A DNA stretch of 64,000 bases from Arthrobacter sp. 24S4-2. Lineage in GTDB: Bacteria > Actinomycetota > Actinomycetes > Actinomycetales > Micrococcaceae. The stretch spans positions 2,108,001 to 2,172,000 of the forward strand of contig NZ_CP040018.1 of assembly GCF_005280255.1 (NCBI RefSeq), written 5' to 3'. The translations under genes were made by a program, and so were the position numbers. Every line of letters begins with the position of its first letter. The first letter of the stretch is position 1. Positions 1 to 7,769 of this stretch are shown piece by piece. The notes under the pieces are model-generated. The model worked only from the letters and a program-made list of their open reading frames with translations, did not search any database and had not been told where the DNA came from.

Positions 1-674
1 GTGCGTCCCATTGAGGAGCGCATGCCCAGACCTGTCACCAGGGCCCTGAAATCGGTTGAGGTGTAGACGCTGCCCCGATCGGAATGCCAGATCGCGTCAG
101 GCTCGATCCGGGTCGTGGCGGCGGCGTTCTTGAGCGCATCGGCGACGAGCTCGGTGCGCATGTGATCAGCGATGGACCAGCCGACGACCTTCTTCGAGTA
201 GCAGTCGATGGCGGTGGCGAGGTAGACGAATCCTTGCCAGGTGTGGATGTAGGTGATGTCGCCGACGAACTTCACCCCGGGCCGGTCGGCGGTGAAGTTC
301 CGGTTGACCAGGTCCGGCATGCCCGCGGCAGCCTCAGCGTCAGCCTCGGTGGTGACGCGGAACGGGCGTGGCTGACAGGCCACCAGGCCCTGGCAGCGCA
401 TGATTTGCCGCACCAGCTCGGGCGAGCACTCGGTCTGTTCCGCGGCGAGATCGGCATGGATGCGCCGGTAGCCGTAGGTGCCCTCGGACTCCTCGAAGAA
501 GTGCTGGATCCGCGCGGTCAGGCCCTGACGGCGGGCCGCCGTGGCCGATTGCGGGCGTGTGGCCCAGTGATAGAAACCGGACGTCGAGACGGCCAACCAG
601 CGGCACATTTTCACGACCGAATTGAGATTGGCGGGCTCAGCTTTTTGGGAATCGATGAATTCATACTTGCTCAC
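1..674 (-). CDS. IS3-family transposase OrfB, partial
   Basis: This is the catalytic half of the IS3 transposase (rve/DDE integrase fold). It is open from a GTG at 674, which overlaps the TAG of orfA as TAGTG, to the window edge. The visible part contains the N-terminal region with the CRWL..TSGFYHW block, a GTYGYRRIHADL block, and the integrase core VKFVGDITYIHTW (first catalytic Asp) and IWHSDRGSVYTS (second catalytic Asp). The distal part with the catalytic Glu lies outside the window. No stop or frameshift is seen, in contrast to the second copy at 12753. It is probably made mainly as an OrfAB fusion by -1 frameshifting at 706-712. Confidence 0.85.
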   Translation of the reverse strand, partial: MSKYEFIDSQKAEPANLNSVVKMCRWLAVSTSGFYHWATRPQSATAARRQGLTARIQHFFEESEGTYGYRRIHADLAAEQTECSPELVRQIMRCQGLVACQPRPFRVTTEADAEAAAGMPDLVNRNFTADRPGVKFVGDITYIHTWQGFVYLATAIDCYSKKVVGWSIADHMRTELVADALKNAAATTRIEPDAIWHSDRGSVYTSTDFRALVTGLGMRSSMGR

Positions 675-964
675 TACCGCTGCTCCCGCGCGAAGTAAGC
701 GCTGGCTTTTTTCAGGAAGGCAGTCTCCGCCCGCAGCTCTTGAACTTCACGCTCGAGCTCCTTCAGCCGTGCCCGTTCCGAAACCGTCAGATCCACCTCC
801 GTGCCGCCGTTCGCCTCGCGGTACTTGACCAGCCAATTGCGGAGCGTCTCGGGGCCGACACCGTACGCGGTGGCCACGTCCTTGATCGGCTTGGACGTGT
901 TGATCACCTCGCGGCACAGCTCGTCCTTGAACTCCTGGGTAAATCGCTTGCGTGATGCGGTCAT
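674..964 (-). CDS. IS3-family transposase OrfA
   Basis: This 96-residue protein has the helix-turn-helix DNA-binding domain typical of IS3 OrfA (RFTQEFKDELCREVI, then AYGVGPETLRNWLVKYRE). It is followed by a leucine-rich coiled coil (about residues 55-85: RLKELEREVQELRAETAFLKK) that mediates multimerisation. It starts with ATG 66 bp inside the element end. Its 3' end carries an A6G run, and its stop TAG overlaps the GTG of orfB by one base. Copy B at 11016 encodes nearly the same protein but is cut by another element. Confidence 0.85.
   Translation of the reverse strand: MTASRKRFTQEFKDELCREVINTSKPIKDVATAYGVGPETLRNWLVKYREANGGTEVDLTVSERARLKELEREVQELRAETAFLKKASAYFAREQR
706..712 (-). promoter_or_regulatory. 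A6G programmed -1 frameshift heptamer
   Basis: Read on the minus strand, the end of orfA contains AAAAAAG in frame as AAA-AAA-G (residues LKKAS). A -1 slip here moves the ribosome into the frame that continues without a stop through the GTG of orfB, giving an OrfAB fusion. This heptamer is the classic IS3-family frameshift signal. The heptamer and the downstream open frame are visible; actual frameshifting is inferred. Confidence 0.75.
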
Positions 965-1033
965 GCTGATCTCTACTTTCGGTAGACCCCCATTTTAAGA
1001 GGGCCCACTGTCCGAGATCTCCGCGGCAGCTCA

Positions 1034-1532
1034 GCTTCAGCCTGGTCCTGGCCGGCGCCGGGGCCGGGGCCGGGGCCGGGGCCGGCGGTTTCACGCTGGT
1101 AGCCGGACAGCAGCTGGATCACCTGCTGGCGGACACCTTTCAGGTCCCCGCCGAGCTTCACCAGCACCTGGGCGGCCACGCCCTCACCCTCATGGACGAG
1201 GCCGAGCAGGATGTGCTCCGTGCCGATGTAGTTGTGGCCCAGTTGCAGGGCTTCACGGAGTGCGAGCTCCAGCACCTTCTTGGCGCGCGGAGTGAAGGGG
1301 ATGTGGCCGGCCGGGGACGGTTGGCCCGGGCCGAGAATCTCCTGCACCTGCTCGCGGACACCGTCGAGCGAAATACCCAAGGACTCAAGAGCTTTGGCGG
1401 CAACGCCCTCACCCTCCTGGATCAGACCCAAGAGGATATGCTCGGTACCGATGTAATTGTGGTTCAGCATGCGCGCCTCTTCTGGGCAAGCACAACTGCA
1501 CGACGGGCACGGTCGGTAAATCGCTCAAACAT
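1034..1532 (-). pseudogene. clpC: clpC 5' fragment, truncated and frameshifted
   Basis: The fragment encodes the N-terminal Clp_N double repeat of ClpC, the AAA+ unfoldase of the Clp protease. It starts MFERFTDRARRAVVLAQ at ATG 1532, behind an AGGAG site, and the two repeats each contain HNYIGTEHILLGL. After the first 17 codons one base is missing: the expected EEARMLNHN reading is shifted and gives KRRAC then stop. The rest resumes in another frame. The ATPase domains are gone because the IS3 element joins after about residue 160, just past a GC-rich run encoding repeated Gly-Pro. It is a dead copy, perhaps carried from the chromosome. Confidence 0.85.
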
Positions 1533-1842
1533 TGCGCCACACTCCTGGCTAACGTACCTTGATGCTACGTCTCCGCGGACCTTCGCGGGTGTTCGCCGAG
1601 AGAGGGGATAGTGACAGAGGGATTGCCACTTTCGGTCGAGCGCCTTCCCCGATAGCCGTTCAGATGACTTGCAATGGATCCGGCCGGAGGAAACCCACAG
1701 ACCGGCGCAGCAGCGGATAAGCACCCCTTCCACAATGGATCACGGGCCTGAATGGCGTAGATTCCACCGGGATGCGCAGCACCTCCACTCATGCCGGCAT
1801 TATCCTTGGCCTTGCAGGGGGCATCGGAGGGGAGTGGTTTCA
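1533..1842. other. Intergenic, no recognisable gene
   Basis: About 310 bp lie between the clpC start and the FMN reductase remnant. They contain the AGGAG ribosome-binding site of clpC at the left end. I see no other gene, RNA or clear repeat here. Confidence 0.5.
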
Positions 1843-1977
1843 ATGGTGAACATCGGGGTGGTCGTTGGCAGCACCCGGCACGGACGCCGGAGCAAGCAGG
1901 TTGCCGAGTGGGTGCTTTCCCGTGCCCGGCCGAGCCCCGAGCGCCAGCGCGGTGGTCCAAGGCACGGATACGCCTGA
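1843..1977 (+). pseudogene. NADPH-dependent FMN reductase N-terminal fragment
   Basis: The 44 codons after ATG 1843 read VNIGVVVGSTRHGRRSKQVAEWVL, the phosphate-binding first strand and loop (GSTR) of the NADPH-dependent FMN reductase family (flavodoxin-like fold). The frame then loses similarity and ends at a TGA. Complete members are about 180-200 residues, so this is a fragment. The broken alpha/beta hydrolase ends 9 bp further on, on the other strand. Confidence 0.6.
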
Positions 1978-1985
1978 GCAGGCTG

Positions 1986-2936
1986 TCATTTGGTCAGTTG
2001 GCGGTTTTGCTCTGTTCCGCCGGCTTTACGCAAGACCCTGCGCAGGGCTGCCGCCCATTCGTGGGGCATGTCTGTGTACGAGCCGTGGTGGCCGGGAAAT
2101 GTCACCAATTCACAGCCCAGCCGCTCTGCCAAGATGCGTGAAACCTCACTAAGTCAGGTCTGCCGGTCCTGGGCCCACTTGCCCACGGCCACAATGATGG
2201 TCACCCCGTTGCGGCGAATCAGTTGAACATCCGGGAGATAGTTCGTGACCGGCAGGAGTTCGAGCTTCATCAGGACATTGTTCGTGTCGAGCGAACTGAT
2301 GCGATCCTCGTGTTGCCGGAACTCTCTACGGCCGCGGGCGTACTCCACGGCCTGGGTGTGTCCTTTGACAAGCTTCCTCACGGGAACCTGAATTCCGAAG
2401 ATGAAACGAAGCCCTGCCAGCGAAGAGCCGAAATGGTGGGCCGTTCTATATACGTTGGCGAAGAAACGCTGCCACTTGGCAGCGTTCGGGGATACCCTCG
2501 CGCACGGCGGCTCGTGAGCGACGGCGGCCCGCACGGCATGGGGTTGGGTCCTCGCCGCATCGAGGGCAATTACATCTCCGCTGCTGCTCCCGAAGATGAA
2601 GGCCGCTTGCTCGCCGGCGGCATGGATGACTGCTACCGCATCCCGGCTTTGCTGGCTGATCTCGAAATTCTGGGGACTATTGGAAGTACTGCGGGCGTTC
2701 GCACGGCGGTCGTAGGTGATGACCTTGAATTCATCTGAGAGGAGGTCCGCGACGGCGGCATACACGTCGGCGTCTCCGCCGGCTCCTGGGATCAACAAAA
2801 GCGCCGGCCCGTGACCTCGCACTTCGAAGTACAGGTCGTCGCCTTCCGACCTGACACGGCTCGTCGTCACCCTGACGTTGGGCCGTGGAGTACTGGATTC
2901 CGGCCCAGATGTCGTCATGGTCGAACAGTACTCCAA
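1986..2936 (-). pseudogene. Alpha/beta hydrolase interrupted by one in-frame TGA
   Basis: The protein resembles small alpha/beta-fold hydrolases of actinobacteria: an oxyanion block LLLIPGAGGDADVY, the strand ITYDRRANARST, and a nucleophile elbow FGSSSGD (Ser in G-S-S-S-G). The reading frame meets TGA at 2154-2156, directly after KWAQDRQT. The next 55 codons in the same frame still look like the family (WAAALRRVLRKAG, GHHGSYTDMP with the catalytic-type His) and end at TGA 1986-1988. A single Trp (TGG) to TGA change explains this. The gene is most simply a recent nonsense mutant; the truncated 260-residue product would lack the C-terminal His region. Confidence 0.75.
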
Positions 2937-3215
2937 ATGGCTGGGGAGACGGGATGAGGAGGAGCCTCAAGCACACGCAGGCGGACTCGCTGCCCTCGAC
3001 AAGACCGGAAAGTCTACGGCCCAGCGTCCAGTTGGCATTGCGTCCAAGGGAGTCCGGTTGAAGGGGCCTTGCAGGAGACAAAGACGCCGCCCCCATGTGA
3101 GGTGCTGCAAGTACGAAAAGCAACAGTTTCACGGCCGCAACGGCCGGCTGTCAATGGCCAATAGTTTGTGCCCATGGGCGGCCAGCAGAAATGCCCGCTG
3201 CTTGAATTCCAGGGG

Positions 3216-5124
3216 TCGTTGCAACACCCGTGCTTAGCTGGCTATCAGTAAATCACGTAGGCGCTCGGCTGGGGTGTCCCAGTCGAGCGTTTTGCGTGGT
3301 CGGGCGTTGAGTTCTTGGGCGACGTGCTCGAGGTCCTCGGGCCCGTAGGCGTTCAGGTCTGCGCCTTTGGGGAAGTATTGGCGTAGCAGCCCGTTGGTGT
3401 TCTCGTTGGATCCGCGTTGCCAGGGGCTGGCGGGGTCGCAGAAGTAGACGTCCATGTCGGTGGCGATGCTGAAAGCCTTATGTTTGGCCATTTCGGCGCC
3501 TTGGTCCCAAGTGAGGGATCCGCGCAGGTGCGCCGGTAGGGTGGACATGGTCTTGATCAGCCCGTCGCGGACTGATTCGGCGGTGTGGTCCACCGGCAGG
3601 TGCACCAACATCACGTATCGCGTGGTGCGTTCAACCAGCGTTGCGATCGCGGACTGGTTGTAAGCTCCGGTCACTAAATCCCCCTCCCAATGCCCCGGGA
3701 CGGCGCGGTCTTCGACCTCGGCGGGGCGTTCGGAAATGTTGATCATCGGGTCACGGAAACGGTTGGTGCGTTCTTCGGGGTTCCTGTGCTGCTTGCGGCG
3801 GGTCCGGCCGGTGCGCAGGGCTTCTTTGACCTCGCGTTTGAGTCCACCGCGGGCCTGAAAGTAGAGGGCCTGGTATATCGTTTCGGGGCTCACGCGCATC
3901 TGCTCGTCATCGGGGAATTCCTTGATCAGGAGCTTGGAAATCTGTTGTGGGGACCAGCGTGTGAGGAGCTTGGTTTTCACGTAGTCGTGTAGTTCCCCGG
4001 GTTCTGCCAGCTTACTGTCCTTCGGCCGTGCCCGGGCCGCAGTGGCCGCCCGGTGAGCACCGTAAGGCCGGTAACCCAGCACCGGGTGGCTGTTGCGTTT
4101 GATCTCCCGGCTAATGGTGCCCACGGACCGGCCCAGCGCCCTGCCGATCGCCTGCATTGAGGTTCCTTGGGACCGCAGGTCCGCGATCCTCTCCCGCTCG
4201 GACAGGGACAGGTAGCGGGCGCTGACGGACTGCTCCAGCGCTTCCAACGCCACCGCGGGTGCCGGCTCAGCCACCGGCGCTGTCAACTCCGGTGCCGCTG
4301 CAGGGGCCGAAGGTTCCGCGAATGTAGTTGTCACTTCCTGTTTATACGGCAGATCCGCGGCATGACCTTGGGCCGCGGCCGTGTCCTTTGCAGTCTGTTG
4401 CCGGTCCCAGTTGTAGGAGCTCGGTTTGCTTGCACCGACTGCGAGGGCTGCGTCCCTCCGGCCGGCTCCTTCTTGGCGCAAGCGCAGGTAGTGAAGCTGC
4501 TTCGCCGATGGCCGTCGCGGACTGACGGAGACCAGACCGGCGGCTTTGGCCCAGTTGGAGCAGGTGGAGTAGTTCAGGCCGAGTTCTCTGGCGGCAACGC
4601 TGACGCTGCCGACTTCCCGCAGCAGGCCCAGGAACTCCTCAATCACCGACGGTGGGTGGCGCCGCGCCGGATCAGCATTCACAGTTCTCGTGGCCCGTGG
4701 TTTTCTCCCAGCAGGATTAACCTTGCCGGCCCAGTTATGCGCGGTGCTGATGTTCAATCCCAGCTCCTGGGCCGCCGCGGTGATGGTGCCGGCCCGGTCC
4801 AAGACGGCATAGAAGTGGTCCTTATCCGCCTGGGTGTACTGGCGCTGCGGCCTGATCCCTTCAGCGTTCGCCCACTTCTGGCAGGTGCTCCGGTTAATGC
4901 CGAGCTCCTTGGCCGCCGCGGCAACACTTCCCAACCGCTCAACGGCAGAAAGGAAATCCTGTCTTTGCGCACGGGTATGGGACTGCTGGGAACGCTTCCC
5001 CTGCGCCCCGGCTCTCGACCCCGGTTCTTTCGGTAGAGGAGATTTTTTCCTTAAGGAAGGACTACTTTTCGATGGTGATCCCATGGGTGTTGCAACTCCC
5101 GATTATTCGGGGGTGTTGCAACGA
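3216..5124 (-). mobile_element. IS30-family insertion sequence
   Basis: A single transposase gene is bounded by inverted repeats. The left end has TCGTTGCAACACCC at 3216-3229 and its exact reverse complement GGGTGTTGCAACGA lies at 5111-5124. A second GGGTGTTGCAAC copy lies just inside the right end near 5090. The approximate length of 1.9 kb is long for IS30 because the transposase has an extended N-terminus. I could not identify a convincing target duplication. Confidence 0.8.
3234..5084 (-). CDS. IS30-family transposase with repeated N-terminal HTH units
   Basis: This 616-residue transposase has the IS30 core in its C-terminal half: the HTH LSLSERERIADLRSQGTSMQAIGRALGRSVGTISREIKRN, then the DDE domain with VPGHWEGDLVTGA (Asp), LTWDQGAEM (Asp) and SPWQRGSNENTNGLLRQYFPKG (Glu). 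Usual IS30 transposases are about 320-450 residues. The extra N-terminal half holds three related units, each of the form FL..V...GSV..AAxELGxNxSTxxxWA (about residues 45-75, 85-115 and 150-180), plus a fourth weaker one. These look like duplicated helix-turn-helix modules. The frame is intact, so the element may be active. Confidence 0.9.
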   Translation of the reverse strand: MGSPSKSSPSLRKKSPLPKEPGSRAGAQGKRSQQSHTRAQRQDFLSAVERLGSVAAAAKELGINRSTCQKWANAEGIRPQRQYTQADKDHFYAVLDRAGTITAAAQELGLNISTAHNWAGKVNPAGRKPRATRTVNADPARRHPPSVIEEFLGLLREVGSVSVAARELGLNYSTCSNWAKAAGLVSVSPRRPSAKQLHYLRLRQEGAGRRDAALAVGASKPSSYNWDRQQTAKDTAAAQGHAADLPYKQEVTTTFAEPSAPAAAPELTAPVAEPAPAVALEALEQSVSARYLSLSERERIADLRSQGTSMQAIGRALGRSVGTISREIKRNSHPVLGYRPYGAHRAATAARARPKDSKLAEPGELHDYVKTKLLTRWSPQQISKLLIKEFPDDEQMRVSPETIYQALYFQARGGLKREVKEALRTGRTRRKQHRNPEERTNRFRDPMINISERPAEVEDRAVPGHWEGDLVTGAYNQSAIATLVERTTRYVMLVHLPVDHTAESVRDGLIKTMSTLPAHLRGSLTWDQGAEMAKHKAFSIATDMDVYFCDPASPWQRGSNENTNGLLRQYFPKGADLNAYGPEDLEHVAQELNARPRKTLDWDTPAERLRDLLIAS

Positions 5125-5224
5125 TCGCTAGAACTCAAGCTGGTGGCCATGAAAACTGCCCACTCATGGCCACCAGATCTGCCCACCATGTGTTTGGCGG
5201 CGTTGGCCATGTTGGGGTTTGGGT

Positions 5225-6004
5225 TTAGTTCATTGGTGTGACTCCTTTTCCGGCCAGGGCCTGGCTGAGGCGGATTGAATCTCCTGAGGTCTGGCAGAGG
5301 TGGGCGTGGTGGAGCAGCCGGTCGACGGTTGCCGTGGCGAGGGTTTTAGGCATGAGCTCGTCAAAGCCGGCGGGATGCAAATTTGAGGACACCGCGATGG
5401 ACCGTTTCTCATAGGCAGCGTCGACGAGGCGGTAGAGCCCCTCGGCCGCGTCGGTGCCCACCGGCAAGAGGCCTATGTCATCGACCACCACCAAATCTGC
5501 GCGTAGGATCCGGGCCACGACTTTGGTTACGCTGTCATCGGAGCGGTGGGCGCGCATGAGAGCGCCGAGGTCCTCGAGGCGGAACCAGGCGACCCGCATG
5601 CCGGCCTCGACGGCCTGCTGCCCGAGGGCCTCGAGGAAGAACGTTTTGCCTGTGCCGGATGGGCCGCAGATCACGACGTTCTCCTTCCGTCCGATCCATT
5701 CCAGCGTCCGCAGTGCCTGCTGTGTCGGGGCGGGGATCGAGGAAGCGGCAGGGTCCCAGGTGTCGAAGGTTTTCCCGGTCGGGAAGCCCGCGGCTTTGCG
5801 CCGGGTGGCGAGCATGGACCGGGACCGGCCGGCGACTTCCTCGACGAAGAGGGCTTTGATGACCTCGGCCGGTTCCCAACGCTGGGCGCGGGCGGTCGCG
5901 ATCAGTTCCGGGGCCAGAGCCCGTGCATGGGGCATCTTCAGCTGCCGCATCAGCGCCTCCAGCTCCGGCGCCAGCACGGGTGCGGTGCCCGGGACGGGAC
6001 TCAC
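5225..6004 (-). CDS. istB: IS21-family helper ATPase IstB
   Basis: IstB is the AAA+ ATPase that helps the IstA transposase of IS21 elements. A Walker A motif GPSGTGKTFF lies in the central third, with Walker B ADLVVVDDIG further on and SSNLHP at the sensor position. I use GTG 6004 as the start: it overlaps the istA stop as GTGA, the standard arrangement, and gives about 259 residues, the usual IstB length. The longer upstream frame would run into istA. The gene is intact, but its partner is truncated. Confidence 0.9.
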   Translation of the reverse strand: MSPVPGTAPVLAPELEALMRQLKMPHARALAPELIATARAQRWEPAEVIKALFVEEVAGRSRSMLATRRKAAGFPTGKTFDTWDPAASSIPAPTQQALRTLEWIGRKENVVICGPSGTGKTFFLEALGQQAVEAGMRVAWFRLEDLGALMRAHRSDDSVTKVVARILRADLVVVDDIGLLPVGTDAAEGLYRLVDAAYEKRSIAVSSNLHPAGFDELMPKTLATATVDRLLHHAHLCQTSGDSIRLSQALAGKGVTPMN

Positions 6005-6972
6005 GCGCTTTCCTCCAGAACGCCGGCGGTTGCGGGCGGGCGGCCGATGGCGGCCCACCCGGCCGTGCCTTGGGTGAGGGACCGGGTTTCCCCGGCGGCA
6101 TGGGTCGTGGTGCGGGTCAGGGCGGCGGTGAGGATCGAGGCGAGGTCCTTGTTCGCGAAGCGGCCATGGATGGCCGCGGTTCCCAGTGCATGGTCGACAT
6201 CGGCCTGGCCTGCGATCTTGGCCAGGGCGACCGCTTCGGCCATCTTCACGTTCATCCGGGCCGTGCCCGCCGCGGCGGCTTCGAGCAGCCAGGTCCGGGC
6301 GCCGTCCCCGATCGCGAGGAACTCCGCTTCCGCGGCCGTCCTGGCTTTCGCCATGTAATCGCCCGGGATCCTGGGCCGGTGGTCCGGGAAATGCGCGTCG
6401 TTGATCGCCGGGCTGCCGGGCCGGGCCCGCGGGTGTCGGGCGACTTCCACCGGTCCTTTGCTGCCGTGGTGGACCACGATGACCTGCTCGTCGGGCCCGG
6501 CGCCGTGGGATCGGACGAACACCTTCGCGCCGAGCAGATACGCCGGGACGGAGTACTGGCCGTTCTCGAACGTGACCATCGGCGTGTTCTCCGGGACGGA
6601 CCGGGAGAGGCCGAACGCGACCGTGTGAGCGGTGTCCGGGATCCGGTGCAACCGCGGCGCTTCCTCTGCCAGCATCACGGCGGGTTTGCGTCGGGTGGCA
6701 CGGTGCTCACGATGATTGACGTCGTCCATGAACGCCTGGCAGGCCGCTTCGATCTCGGCGAAGGAGGCATATTCGGCGCGAAGGTTGATTTCCTTGGGCA
6801 CGATGTCGGCTTTGGCGATCTTCACCGAGGCCTCCACCCCGCCCTTGGACGCGGGATCCGCCTGCTGGCAGGTCAGCACCGTGACGCCGTAATGGCGGGC
6901 GAAGTCGACCGTCTGCTGGTTGCGGACCGGGACCCCGGCGACATGGGAAACGGTGACCGTTTTCTCGTTATC
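6001..6972 (-). pseudogene. istA: IS21-family transposase IstA, C-terminal remnant
   Basis: The frame is open from DNEKTVTVSHVAGVPVRN through HYGVTVLTCQQADPASKGGVEASVK to the C-terminus, with no usual start. The ADPASKGGVE region is the end of the DDE core carrying the catalytic Glu. Full IstA proteins are about 400-500 residues and have an N-terminal HTH and the first two acidic residues, all missing here. The break at 6972 coincides with a change of sequence to unrelated DNA. Confidence 0.85.
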
Positions 6973-6983
6973 TGTGTTCTGTG

Positions 6984-7069
6984 GCCTGCGGGGTTATGTG
7001 GCCCGCAGGCCGTGCGGTGGGCACCGGCGCGTGCTTCTCGCTCTAAGCCGGTGTTCCATGGCACATAAC
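6984..7069. repeat. Paired palindromic core sites next to the IS21 break
   Basis: GCCTGCGGG (6984-6992) and CCCGCAGGC (7002-7010) form a perfect 9-bp inverted repeat around GTTATGTGG. The core GTTATGTG (6993-7000) recurs inverted as CACATAAC (7062-7069). The terminal repeats of RIT element 2 have the same plan: ATTATGCCG and CGGCATAAT inverted some 70-80 bp apart. This may be the end of another recombinase-driven element, but no gene is attached. Confidence 0.4.
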
Positions 7070-7155
7070 GTTTGGCTGGGGCGATGGTGGCTACTTGGGT
7101 AAGTCTTTCCCTGGCTGGTCTGGGAATGGCCAGCAGCCCGTTCCCGGACCGGCTT

Positions 7156-7551
7156 TCATAGCTCCTTGAAGTAGACGGCAACAGGTATCTGCGCACAGCC
7201 AAGGCTCTCATAGAGCTTGCGGGCCGGGCCGTGGAACGGATCCCCTCCGGTACCGATCTCAACGATTCGGGCCCCTAGGTCCTTCATCCTGGCCATGGCA
7301 TGCTCACATAGCCGGCGGCCCACGTGGGCGCGCCGGTGCCCTGGTGCCACGGCAAGGATGCTGATCTCGCCATGCTCCCGGGCTGCGTCTATCTGCCAAC
7401 TGACGAATCCCGCTATGGCGCCCTCAACTTCGCCCACGTCCACAAACTTGCCGGCATCAGGGGCGTGCAGCGTGGGGATAGTCCTGGCGTAGTCCTCACG
7501 CCAGTCAGCGTGTTGGACGGCGGGCGGTCGTTCCTCAGAGACGCGTGCGCG
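7156..7551 (-). pseudogene. GNAT acetyltransferase, N-terminally truncated
   Basis: The frame encodes the C-terminal half of a GCN5-related N-acetyltransferase. The acetyl-CoA binding segment ISILAVAPGHRRAHVGRRLCEHAM (motif A, R/Q-x-x-G-x-G/A-like) is clear, followed by the end strand region ARKLYESLGCAQIPVAVYFKEL. Similarity-like sequence extends upstream to about 7551 without a good start codon, and the first strands of the fold are missing; usual length is about 150-170 residues. GTG codons near 7443 could give a 95-residue product, but a broken gene is more likely. Confidence 0.6.
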
Positions 7552-7769
7552 TCAAGAAAAAGTGCTCCACGCAAAACACCCTAGACGGAACGAGCTACTT
7601 CCTACAATCGACGAGAACTTCAGGCCGCACCTAGACCTCGCGGGCCCTGCCAGTCAAAGCAACTGGTCCCTTCGACCCCTCTCACAGAACATTTCACTGA
7701 CGTGGTGGCCACGATCCCTGCTTGACGAATATAGAAGCATCAGTCTCTTCGATGAGAAAGGAAGTTGCC

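Larger units (their letters stand above)
1..1033 (-). mobile_element. IS3-family insertion sequence, copy A (cut by window edge)
   Basis: This is one end of an IS3-family element that runs off the left edge of the window. It carries orfA and the 5' part of orfB on the minus strand. The outer end, read on the minus strand, starts TGAGCTGCCGCGGAG followed by a CGGACAGTGGGCCCTCTT block. A very similar end begins the second copy at 10947, and a related end closes that copy at 13691, so the boundary at about 1033 is well supported. The element lies inside a clpC 5' fragment. The other end and any target duplication are outside the window. Confidence 0.85.
5143..6972 (-). mobile_element. IS21-family element, 5' truncated
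   Basis: The istA and istB genes lie on the minus strand and are followed by the element end at about 5143-5200, where a TGGCCA...GCCCAC motif is repeated as in IS21-family termini (TGGTGGCCATGAAAACTG, then ATGGCCACCAGATCTG). The istA end is missing: the protein similarity starts abruptly at codon DNEKTV (6972). Sequence beyond 6972 is unrelated and contains the paired palindromes at 6984-7069. The element cannot transpose on its own. Confidence 0.75.

Noticed and set aside
1060..1090. GGGGCC-type tandem repeat as a regulatory or CRISPR-like array
   Set aside because: It is a short hexamer run coding Gly-Pro in the clpC fragment; there are no spacers.
2154..2156. TGA in the alpha/beta hydrolase as a selenocysteine codon
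   Set aside because: No selenocysteine insertion hairpin or active-site context; Trp is the expected residue, so a nonsense mutation is simpler.
2731..3132. 133-codon minus-strand frame upstream of the alpha/beta hydrolase
   Set aside because: It overlaps the hydrolase in another frame, and has no ribosome site or family resemblance.
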